A DNA stretch of 23,547 nucleotides, from IMG/VR virus record IMGVR_UViG_3300033388_003509, positions 1-23,547 of that record; one strand, given 5' to 3'. The stretch's first letter is position 1. Every line of letters begins with the position of its first letter. The position numbers were made by a program, and so were the translations under genes. Positions 16,396 to 23,547 of this stretch are shown here, piece after piece. The notes beneath the pieces were generated by a model, which saw only the letters and a program-made list of their open reading frames with translations, had not been told where the DNA came from and searched no databases. The stretch comes from a virus.

Positions 16396-16460
16396 AAGTT
16401 CTCTTTTGTTGGTTTTAGAGAACTTCTCCCAGGGGCAAAACGCCCCTAGGGAGTTTTATA
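16396..16460 (+). terminator. Tandem intrinsic terminators closing the appendage block
   Basis: Hairpin 1: AAGTTCTCT (16396-16404) with AGAGAACTT (16417-16425). Hairpin 2, directly adjacent: CTCCCAGGGGC (16426-16436) with GCCCCT-A-GGGAG (16442-16453, one bulged A), followed by TTTT and an A/T-rich stretch. Hairpin 2 is a strong rho-independent terminator. Hairpin 1 also has a T-rich flank when read on the minus strand. Confidence 0.85.
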
Positions 16461-16462
16461 TA

Positions 16463-16499
16463 TAACCAAATTAGTTATAAAGAATAACTCTCATGGTTA
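16463..16499 (+). other. Nested inverted repeats between terminator and promoter
   Basis: TAACCA (16463-16468) pairs with TGGTTA (16494-16499), and inside it AGTTAT (16473-16478) pairs with ATAACT (16484-16489); the two stems are separated by symmetric four-base internal loops. As DNA this could be an operator for a dimeric regulator; as RNA it would be a third hairpin. Function unknown. Confidence 0.4.
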
Positions 16500-16529
16500 A
16501 GTTTTTTATGTTAAGTTAAATAATTTATC

Positions 16530-16537
16530 TATCTTTG
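16530..16537 (+). promoter_or_regulatory. Possible Bacteroidota-type promoter -7 element
   Basis: TATCTTTG matches the TAnnTTTG -7 consensus of Bacteroidota housekeeping promoters, 28 bases before the next ATG and downstream of strong terminators, where a new start would be needed. No good TTG -33 element is seen at the usual distance, so the call is weak. Confidence 0.35.
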
Positions 16538-16565
16538 AGATATTTTCTAATTAAATACGATACAT

Positions 16566-17807
16566 ATGTCTGAGAATCAGAGTCTTCTTAATCAACTTAA
16601 AGAGTTGTTAACAAGAAAAAGAAGTGAAGAGTGGTATGCAGAAAAGCTAAACGTTACAGTTAATGAAGTAAAAGAGCTGAAAAAGGAACTAAAAGGAAAG
16701 AAATATGACGACAGTAATAAATTTCTAGATGGGGCAACAAATAGTAAACAGATTGAGGAAGCAGTAAGAAAAGTTAGCAATGAACAGGGCACAATTGAAA
16801 GTACAATAACTCTAGACTTCGAACCAAAAAGTGATATAGAGTTAGCACAATTACACAAGATAGATCTAGAAAAGTATATAATTACTAACTATTGGTCTAA
16901 AGTTCTTCCCAGTGGGAAGTTTACATCTTCAATCTTTTCTAAAAGAAAAGGTCCAAAAGATTATACAGCTGATGACTTCAGCAAGTTCCTAGAGAACTAT
17001 AAGTCAAACTACATTCCTATTCCTGCTCCTCAGATGGAGCTGAAACCTCTGGTAGATATTGAGTTATCTTTATCAGATTATCACTTAGCTAAAAGATACG
17101 TTGATGGAGATAATGATCCAAAAACTAGAGCTAATAGATTTGTGCAAATAGCAGAAGCTTTAACTTATAAAGTTAGATCTATTTACAATATAAACAAAGT
17201 AGTGTTTCCTATATCTAATGATTTCTTTCATACAGATAATTATCAGAACACTACAACTAATGGTACTCCTCAAGATATAATATTAGATTATGCGTCAGAG
17301 TACGAGATGGGATTTGATCTTTTAGTAGATACTATTAAAATGTTAAAGACTAATTCTAAACATGTTGAGGTTATTTTAGTACAAGGTAATCACGATAGAA
17401 CTAAATCATACTACTTAGCCCATGCGTTAGACATATATTTTAAGGAAGATAAGAATATATCTTTTGTAAGAGAAGAAGGTTTAGTAAAAGCTACTGTAGT
17501 AGGTAATACATTTATTGGCTTTCATCATGGTAATTGTAAAATTGATGCATTACCATTATTGTTTGCAACGCATCCAAAATATAGTAAGTGGTTTGGAGAT
17601 GCTACATATAGAGAAGTTCATACAGGTGACAAGCATCACTATATGGCAAAGGAAATAAAAGGAGTTAGGATACAACAAATGCCTAGTTTATCTGGAACAG
17701 ATAGGTGGCATAAAGATAATAATTTTGTACATAGTGTACGAGCTGCCTTAGCTTTAGTTTACGATAGTAAAGTTGGCAAGGTTGCTGAATTTGAAGAAAG
17801 AATATAA
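16566..17807 (+). CDS. Calcineurin-like metallophosphoesterase with N-terminal helix-turn-helix-like region
   Basis: 413 residues. Residues 5-42 (NQLKELLTRKRSEEWYAEKL, TVNEVKELKKEL) look like a small helix-turn-helix or winged-helix region; a charged helical linker follows to about 155. The catalytic part has the metal-binding motifs in order: SDYH (Asp171, His173), NDFFHTD (Asp219, His222, Asp224; usually GDxxD or GDxxH), GNHD (274-277), FHHG (His320, His321) and HTGDKHH (His352, His357, His358). The expected substrates are phosphodiesters, possibly DNA ends, as in SbcD-like or phage phosphoesterases. It is the first gene of the right-hand transcription unit. The deviation at the second motif makes the substrate uncertain. 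Confidence 0.8.
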   Translation: MSENQSLLNQLKELLTRKRSEEWYAEKLNVTVNEVKELKKELKGKKYDDSNKFLDGATNSKQIEEAVRKVSNEQGTIESTITLDFEPKSDIELAQLHKIDLEKYIITNYWSKVLPSGKFTSSIFSKRKGPKDYTADDFSKFLENYKSNYIPIPAPQMELKPLVDIELSLSDYHLAKRYVDGDNDPKTRANRFVQIAEALTYKVRSIYNINKVVFPISNDFFHTDNYQNTTTNGTPQDIILDYASEYEMGFDLLVDTIKMLKTNSKHVEVILVQGNHDRTKSYYLAHALDIYFKEDKNISFVREEGLVKATVVGNTFIGFHHGNCKIDALPLLFATHPKYSKWFGDATYREVHTGDKHHYMAKEIKGVRIQQMPSLSGTDRWHKDNNFVHSVRAALALVYDSKVGKVAEFEERI

Positions 17808-17809
17808 TT

Positions 17810-17950
17810 ATGGCAACAAAGTATGGAAAGCCTACACCAGGCAAGAATGTAAAAGCTCCCAAGGTGCGTCCTTATAATATGAAAAAGAATTATATGAGAG
17901 AGGCTGACCAAGAGGGAGGAATAAAAGGCTTCGGTAATTATAAAAAATAA
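17810..17950 (+). CDS. 46-residue basic protein
   Basis: ATG 17810 lies two bases after the preceding stop, and TAA ends at 17950, four bases before the next start. The product begins MATKYGKPTPGKNVKAPKV, continues with YNMKKNYM and ends GGIKGFGNYKK. It is Lys/Gly/Tyr-rich with no cysteines. Tight packing between two conserved genes supports translation. It may be a small virion or DNA-binding protein; I do not recognise a family. Confidence 0.6.
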   Translation: MATKYGKPTPGKNVKAPKVRPYNMKKNYMREADQEGGIKGFGNYKK

Positions 17951-17954
17951 AACA

Positions 17955-18683
17955 ATGGCAACATTAAGAAAATTGGTTTCGGATGTGAGAGGTACACATA
18001 AGATTTTATCAACAGATGCTTTGATAACGGATAGAGTTATTGCTTCTGAGATAAGAAACGCATCTCAAATGTTGATAAAAAGAGAAACCAATTTAAGAAA
18101 ACTATGGGCTAGTGATACATTATATACCACTATTCCTTGTCTAGAGATGAAAGAAGTTCCCATCTCAGAATGTTGTGAGTATGCAGACGAGTGTAATGTA
18201 TCCAGAACTGCACATAAACTACCTAGAATATCGGAAGGTAACTACCAATATGTAATACAGGGTGTATATTCTGTAGATGCTATGGGAGGAAGAGGAACTA
18301 AATTAAAGGAGATAACTATAAATAGATATTTGAATTTATTGAAACTACCAATAGTAAAAAATGATTATTACTTCTGGATATCTAATGGATACTTATATGT
18401 AAACAATCCTTTACTAAAAGCAATCAGACTATCTGCATTTTTTGAAGAAGATGTACCTAGTGAAATTATGTATCCAGATTGTGATTGTGGTGGTGTGAAT
18501 GTTACAGATGAAGAATATTGTAAAAACCCTTTGGATAAAGAGTATGCTCTACCAGGTTATTTAGAGTCTTCAGCTTTAGGATTAGTATCACAAAAACTCT
18601 TAGCTACATACTTCCAAATTAAAACCGACATGAGTAACGAAGGCATAGATGGACAAGCTCCAAATGCCCAACCAACTCAGTAA
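17955..18683 (+). CDS. Conserved crAss-like neck or tail structural protein
   Basis: 242 residues. Residues 1-55 are helical (ISTDALITDRVIASEIRNAS-type helix; HKILSTDALITDRVIASEIR). Residues 56-180 are beta-rich with a Cys cluster (Cys62, 73, 74 and 80, later CDCGG at 176-180), and the last 60 are helical. I recall this architecture, with an IPCLEM-type motif, from a structural protein conserved in crAss-like phages beside the IHF-like and tail tubular genes. It may be one of the ring proteins under the portal, but the exact assignment is uncertain. The stop is doubled (TAATAA). Confidence 0.7.
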   Translation: MATLRKLVSDVRGTHKILSTDALITDRVIASEIRNASQMLIKRETNLRKLWASDTLYTTIPCLEMKEVPISECCEYADECNVSRTAHKLPRISEGNYQYVIQGVYSVDAMGGRGTKLKEITINRYLNLLKLPIVKNDYYFWISNGYLYVNNPLLKAIRLSAFFEEDVPSEIMYPDCDCGGVNVTDEEYCKNPLDKEYALPGYLESSALGLVSQKLLATYFQIKTDMSNEGIDGQAPNAQPTQ

Positions 18684-18693
18684 TAAATTATAT

Positions 18694-19173
18694 ATGTCAA
18701 GAGTAGCAGTTGACTGGCGAAGTGCAAGTAAAAAGAATTACGAGGACTTCTGTAAGAAGCACCCTTTAATATCTCTAACTTTTGATGAGTGGAGAAATAT
18801 CCTGTATGGTTTCAATGAGTCATTCAAACACTATATTTTAGAAACAGGAGAGAAAGAAAAGCTTCCAACTGGTTTTGGAGAGTTTTCAATTAATAAGAAG
18901 AAAAGAAGAAAAACTAAAGACATCAATGGAAAGGAGTTTGTAAATCTTCCTATTGATTGGCAGAAGACACGAAAGAAAGGAAAAGTTGTATATAACTTTA
19001 ACTATCATACGGAAGGTTATTTTTTTGGTTGGATGTGGTTTAAATCTACAGCAAGATTTAGAAACTCAGACTTATGGTATTTTAAACCATCTAGAAGAAC
19101 TTCCAGAGACCTTTCTCATTATATAAAAGCAGATCCTAAATATCAACAGACCTATCACGAATGGAAAAAATAA
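18694..19173 (+). CDS. IHF/HU-like protein of crAss-like phages
   Basis: 159 residues from ATG 18694. A longer reading frame starts inside the preceding gene at 18649, but its first 15 residues are not HU-like and would overlap that gene. Residues 27-57 are helical (LTFDEWRNILYGFNESFKHY). PTGFGEFSINKKKRRK (58-73) matches the GFGxF hallmark of HU/IHF subunits, followed by a basic arm. Residues 108-145 (GYFFGWMWF, WYFKPSRRTSRDLSHYIK) would form the C-terminal strand and helix. Two IHF-like proteins are known in the structural cluster of crAss-like phages. The role may be DNA bending at packaging or ejection, or a structural one. Confidence 0.75.
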   Translation: MSRVAVDWRSASKKNYEDFCKKHPLISLTFDEWRNILYGFNESFKHYILETGEKEKLPTGFGEFSINKKKRRKTKDINGKEFVNLPIDWQKTRKKGKVVYNFNYHTEGYFFGWMWFKSTARFRNSDLWYFKPSRRTSRDLSHYIKADPKYQQTYHEWKK

Positions 19174-19176
19174 GTT

Positions 19177-20193
19177 ATGTCATACTATTATAAATACGAT
19201 TTTGTATCCCCAGAACCACTATACGCTACAGTAAAAGAAGAGCTTAAAAGTTACTTCGATACTGGTGCTGTAGATGATTTACTATTTCCTACATACTTAG
19301 ATAAGTGTCTTAGGAAAATGGGAAGAACAACATATAAGATTACTACAGAGGTTCTATTTATAGAAGACTTTGAAGCAAGGTTACCAGACAACTTTCATGC
19401 TGTGAGAGAAGCTTGGATGTGTGCAGTTATTCCAGGAAACCCTTATCCTGCAGCATCTTCTTTTTATAGTCAGGCTGCAAATGCTACAACTATTCAAATT
19501 GCTCCTTTAACTATTGGTGGTACTCCCTGTAATAACCCTGATTGTCAACATCCTAGTTGCGATGGGACATGTATGCCTGAGATAGTACAAGCTGTATATA
19601 AAACAAACAGTGAAATACCTAGAGCATATAGAAGAACATACCTACTTAAACCAGGTAACATCTCAGCTAGAAAGAGCTGTAATTTAGCATATACAGATTC
19701 TTGGGACCAATACAATCAGTTAGCTCTATCAGGACGTGAGTTCACTCCAGGATCTTCTTCTTACGATTCTTTTGATGTAAGAGACAATAAGTTTGTTACT
19801 AACTTTAGAAAAGGAGTAGTTCATTTAGTATTCTATTCTACAGACTATGACAAGATAGGAAATCAATTGATTCCAGATAATTATCGTGTAAGAGAATATA
19901 TAGAATCGTTTATTAAGTTTAAGGTATTTGAAACTCTAACAAATCAGACAAATGATGAAACATTTAATCAGCTACAACAAAAACTAGTTTATTATAAACA
20001 AATGTCTGATGAGGCCTGGATTATGGCAGAAACAGAACTTAAGAAAGAAACAGTATATCAAAAACAAAGAAGAGTTATTACTGATCTCAATCGTAATAAT
20101 ATGTATGAATTACCTGATGCAAAATCTCAAGTGTCAGGAAGATATTCAAACAGATATGGATATGGTTTGTGGAGAGGTAACGGTAGGAGTTAA
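19177..20193 (+). CDS. Tail tubular / ring protein (P22 gp4-like, crAss-like)
   Basis: 338 residues. The N-terminal helical part (SPEPLYATVKEELKSYFDTG, LDKCLRKMGR) and FIEDFEARLPDNFHAVREAW (61-80) are a signature I recognise from crAss-like tail tubular proteins, which are compared with P22 gp4 rings. A Cys-rich loop at 118-132 (CNNPDCQHPSCDGTC) has zinc-knuckle spacing. The C-terminal helix region (about 235-310) is charged. It sits between the IHF-like gene and the muzzle gene, the expected order for a head-tail adaptor. The precise ring position is not known to me. Confidence 0.7.
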   Translation: MSYYYKYDFVSPEPLYATVKEELKSYFDTGAVDDLLFPTYLDKCLRKMGRTTYKITTEVLFIEDFEARLPDNFHAVREAWMCAVIPGNPYPAASSFYSQAANATTIQIAPLTIGGTPCNNPDCQHPSCDGTCMPEIVQAVYKTNSEIPRAYRRTYLLKPGNISARKSCNLAYTDSWDQYNQLALSGREFTPGSSSYDSFDVRDNKFVTNFRKGVVHLVFYSTDYDKIGNQLIPDNYRVREYIESFIKFKVFETLTNQTNDETFNQLQQKLVYYKQMSDEAWIMAETELKKETVYQKQRRVITDLNRNNMYELPDAKSQVSGRYSNRYGYGLWRGNGRS

Positions 20194-20203
20194 CAAATAG
20201 CAT

Positions 20204-22528
20204 ATGGCTACTAGAAAAGAAATGGAAGACGCAAAAGCTAAAAAAGCTGCTGCTGCTAAAAAAGATGACAAAGCTCAGAAAGGCCAAGTTAGACTTGAAT
20301 ATAATCAAGCTACTACTGGTCTTAACATGGATAGCACCATCAATCAAGTAAAGACAGGAAGTCTTACCTATGCATTGAATGCTACTATAGAGAACTTTGA
20401 TTCTAGTTCAGTCAACTATCAAAATGAACCTGGTAATGAGCCTTGTTTAAGTTTTCCTGATGGGTACGAACTCATTGGAAAATATACAATTCCAGAGAAA
20501 AAGAAAAACATATTCTTTCTAACAAACCCTTTAACTGGTGATAGTGAAATTGGTTTCATGTTTAATAATGATTGTCAATATCAAACATTAGTAAATGCTC
20601 CTTGTTTAAACTTTAGTATAGATTATCCTATACATAAAGTAGTTCATAGAATAACAAATTGCAGTACAGAGATATACTGGACAGATGGATTTAATGCTAG
20701 GAGATATTTAGATATAGATAACATTCCATATGTTATTGATCCTAACTCAGACCCTGGATGTGATCCTGTATATACTGATCAAGTGGATTGTAATCAACTT
20801 AAGATACAACCTAATTTCGACATACCTTTTTTAGAAGTAAAAGATATACTAAACGTAGGCTCACTGGTTGCTGGAACATATCAATTTGCTGTACAGTATT
20901 CAGATGCAGCTGGTAGCGATCTTACTTCTTACTATTCAGTTACTAACCCTACACCTATTGCTGATCCGTTAAACACAACAGTAAACTTTAACTATCCAGT
21001 AGGTAAATCAATAGAAGTAAGGGTATCAAACCTGGACTTATCAGGACAATATAACTACTTCAATTTAGCAGTAATAAAAACTATTAATGATATAACCTCT
21101 GTAGAGTTAGTAGGTACATATAACATTACTGAAGATCAACAGATAATTACATATACTGGTGCAGATGCAAATCCTATACAATTATCTATTGCAGATATTT
21201 TTGAGAAGTATCCATATTATGATGTAGCCAAGGATATAACTTCTGCACAAGACACACTGATATGGAGTGACTTAGCTTCTGTAGATAGAATTAATTATCA
21301 GAATATTGCTAGTCAAATAACATTACAATGGGAAACACATAGACTCCCACCTGGAGAAGACTACAGTGATGAATTGAATGCTACTAATTATCGTGGATAC
21401 ATGCGTGATGAAGTGTATGCATTTGAAATAGTATTTCTTTTAAGAAATGGAAAACAGACAGACTCATTTCACATACCAGGCCCACTTAATCTAAACCCTC
21501 AACCGGATGTTCCTAATACCAATGATGACTTTATTGGAGAACCTGATTACTTTGAAAGTGGTATTGGTTATAGTCCTTATTGGAAGATATATAACAATGC
21601 TACAAACTTAGGATTTTCACCTGAGTATAATGGAGATGCTAATTATAAAGGACCTTTTGAATACGGAAACTTTGCATACTGGGAATCTACTGAAAAGTAT
21701 CCATGTAATACTGAGTTGTGGGGAAAACTTGCAGATACACCTATACGACATCATAAGTTTCCAGATGTATTAGTAAGTCCTATTGTAGAAAATCCACAGA
21801 TTGTTTATGAAGGTACTAGTATTGTACCCACGATGCAAGACTCTGATGCTATCTATCCTATAGGAGTTAAGATTAACAATACTCAAATAACAGGACTAAT
21901 AGCAGCTTCTAATCTTACTCAAGAACAGAAAGATGATATTGTAGCATTTAAAATAGTAAGAGGGGACCGTGGTACAAACAAATCAGTAATAGCAAAAGGT
22001 ATTCTTAGAAATGTAGGTAAATATTCTAGACAAGATCAAGAGTACTACTATCCTAACTATCCATATAATCAAGTATCAGGAGAAGACTCTTTTTTACAGG
22101 AAAACAACAATGCTTGGAATATTGAGTCTAAACCATGGTTAATATATTATTCAGATACAGACACAAGACAAATCTTTCCAGGGTATAACATAGAGATTTC
22201 TGTACAGGAAGATGAAGGTGTGTTTCAGTATGTAAGTATTGACAACGGTAGACCAACACAAAGAAAAATCCAGCCTAATTGTATTGTAGAAGTGTGTTCT
22301 CTTACTAGACCAGTTGCACTAAAGGGAGTAATGACTATAGGACCAGCAGACTTTGATGTGTGGCGAGGGTATCATGGAAGAGGGTTGTTTGGTATATTGT
22401 CTGGGTGGGCAATCGAATGGCAAAATCCATTTAATAATTTTAATTTTGACGGAACAGTTTACAACAAAAAGTTTCTTAATGCCACTGGTTGGTTTGGTAG
22501 AGAACTTTGTACTGGATGGTCATATTAA
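20204..22528 (+). CDS. Tail stabilization / muzzle protein, first part (frame broken)
   Basis: 774 residues in this frame, ending at TAA 22526-22528. After a Lys/Ala-rich start, the protein has hallmarks I remember from the crAss 'stabilization' protein (P22 gp10-like; the muzzle at the end of the tail): VRLEYNQATTGLNMDSTINQ, SVNYQNEPGNE, NPLTGDSEIGF, ITNCSTEIYWTDGFNARRYL and RGYHGRGLFG. The conserved segment NATGWFGRE ends at 22504. After it the frame gives only LCTGWSY before the stop, while the +1 frame continues with family-like sequence to the window end. The true protein is therefore longer, either through frameshifting or because of an indel here. Confidence 0.8.
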   Translation: MATRKEMEDAKAKKAAAAKKDDKAQKGQVRLEYNQATTGLNMDSTINQVKTGSLTYALNATIENFDSSSVNYQNEPGNEPCLSFPDGYELIGKYTIPEKKKNIFFLTNPLTGDSEIGFMFNNDCQYQTLVNAPCLNFSIDYPIHKVVHRITNCSTEIYWTDGFNARRYLDIDNIPYVIDPNSDPGCDPVYTDQVDCNQLKIQPNFDIPFLEVKDILNVGSLVAGTYQFAVQYSDAAGSDLTSYYSVTNPTPIADPLNTTVNFNYPVGKSIEVRVSNLDLSGQYNYFNLAVIKTINDITSVELVGTYNITEDQQIITYTGADANPIQLSIADIFEKYPYYDVAKDITSAQDTLIWSDLASVDRINYQNIASQITLQWETHRLPPGEDYSDELNATNYRGYMRDEVYAFEIVFLLRNGKQTDSFHIPGPLNLNPQPDVPNTNDDFIGEPDYFESGIGYSPYWKIYNNATNLGFSPEYNGDANYKGPFEYGNFAYWESTEKYPCNTELWGKLADTPIRHHKFPDVLVSPIVENPQIVYEGTSIVPTMQDSDAIYPIGVKINNTQITGLIAASNLTQEQKDDIVAFKIVRGDRGTNKSVIAKGILRNVGKYSRQDQEYYYPNYPYNQVSGEDSFLQENNNAWNIESKPWLIYYSDTDTRQIFPGYNIEISVQEDEGVFQYVSIDNGRPTQRKIQPNCIVEVCSLTRPVALKGVMTIGPADFDVWRGYHGRGLFGILSGWAIEWQNPFNNFNFDGTVYNKKFLNATGWFGRELCTGWSY

Positions 22529-23547
22529 TAAACCAGGCATTACAGATACAGGAGGTTGTTGTGAGAAACCTAGAATTGCTTTAAATGCAATAAGAGCAGG
22601 TAATTGTTTTGGAGAACCGTTACCAGATTCAACTGATGAGTTTAATTATAGTGATCCAATAATCGAATATCCTCCTGGGAGTTTTGATCCTGATTATCCT
22701 TGTCAAACTGATGGTGCTGGTACAGCTTGTGACTCATGTATAAAAACAGAAAACCCAGAAAACCTTACACCTTGGCCAGCCCCTGCTTTTGGGCAACCTA
22801 CAAATCCTCTACCATCGATTGATAGTATTACAAACTTTCCTCCACCTACAAATTCACGAAATACTTTTACTCCTGCTACAAGTATTACTAACACAGGTGG
22901 TGGCTCATTAAGTGGTACTGACAGTAGATGGAGCAGAAGATCTTGTTTAAGATGTAACAGAGATATTCCTATTACTCCATTAGATGATTCAGACTATGAA
23001 GAAGTAAAAGATATTTTATCTAAACAAATATTCAACTCTCCTGATACGTCATTTGGTCAGCCTTTTCTAGGTAGCGTACTTAAGTTAGAAAGTGTAATGT
23101 TTGGAGCAGGAAAGGCTCACTTTGTAGAAGTTAAAGACAATGCTAAGTACAAACTTCTAAGTAAAGAAGCTCAAGAAGATGCGTTAAACAGTGCTGAGAG
23201 AGTGGCTTCTATGGGTTCAGGTGGATTTAATGCTGGTATAATGTTTACAGTATACCAATCCTATCTTACTATATACATAAATGGTATTACAAGAAAGAAT
23301 TATGCAATGTCTTTCAACTCAAGAGCAAACTATGATTATCATTTTCCTATCAATAATAATACGAACGGTGGTATCAAACAAAGAGAAATAGAACTTACAA
23401 GATACCTTATACCAGGTGTACAATCTTTTAATAATAGCCAACCTCCAATTAATAATTGGAATAGAGAATCTTCTGTATATATTAATACTACTATTAGTGA
23501 TGATATTTTAGCACTTCCTTTACCTCAAAATACTGAAAGTTTAATTG
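22506..23547 (+). CDS. Tail stabilization / muzzle protein, continuation in +1 frame, 3' end outside window
   Basis: This frame is open from 22341 to the window end without a stop and gives about 347 residues after the proposed junction. It starts FVLDGHINKPGITDTGGCC, passes a Pro-rich stretch with several CxxC-like pairs (CDSC, CLRC) and continues through KDILSKQIFNSPDTSFGQPF, FVEVKDNAKYKL and GGIKQREIELTRYLIPG. The sense, composition and style are those of the upstream part, and DGHINKPG follows naturally on NATGWFGRE. There is no convincing start of its own; the in-frame ATG at 22479 would lie inside the upstream coding sequence. Confidence 0.7.

Noticed and set aside
18649-18693. Earlier start for the IHF/HU-like gene
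   Set aside because: It would overlap the preceding gene and add residues without similarity to HU; ATG 18694 behind an A/T-rich leader fits better.
20087-20347. Minus-strand Ser/Phe-rich frame, and another at 22703-22894
   Set aside because: Both lie opposite conserved tail genes (the second opposite the continued muzzle frame) and show no domain or start context.

Overview
The window looks like about 23.5 kb from the virion-structure region of a tailed phage of the crAss-like group (Crassvirales) that infects a Bacteroidota host, possibly an aquatic flavobacterium. The support is recognition of proteins from memory, not a search. The left edge is the C-terminal end of a crAss-type major capsid protein. 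The right part carries the crAss neck and tail series: a structural protein, an IHF/HU-like subunit, a P22 gp4-like tail tubular protein and the large 'stabilization' (tail muzzle) protein. All genes are on the + strand and the DNA is AT-rich. Starts are preceded by A/T-rich leaders without Shine-Dalgarno sequences, as is usual for Bacteroidota. TAA, TAG and TGA all appear as ordinary stops, so the standard code fits.

Layout. 2-415: end of the major capsid gene, followed by an elaborate GC-rich hairpin (455-527). 607-4279: conserved crAss-type structural and accessory genes, with terminator-like hairpins at 1558-1599 and 3539-3588 and a 36-aa zinc-ribbon-like protein. 4285-16389: a 12-kb block of appendage genes whose proteins are mosaics of domains joined by Thr/Ser-rich linkers. 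These include a von Willebrand A-like domain with a DxSxS motif, two beta-propeller-like regions, a trypsin-like serine protease with His/Asp/Ser motifs, a tail-collar fibre, and five proteins beginning with the same domain of about 70 residues. The block ends in two tandem terminator hairpins, a third nested hairpin and a possible promoter. 16566-20193: metallophosphoesterase, a 46-aa basic protein, and the neck and tail proteins. 20204-23547: the muzzle gene, whose reading frame is broken near 22505 by an apparent +1 shift and which runs off the window.

How the genes may work together (inference). The conserved genes at both ends build the head-tail machine. The block between them supplies surface appendages that can bind or process host surface material. 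Repeated N-terminal domains would act as docking adaptors and Thr-rich linkers as flexible spacers. The reuse of several domains in different genes suggests evolution by module shuffling.
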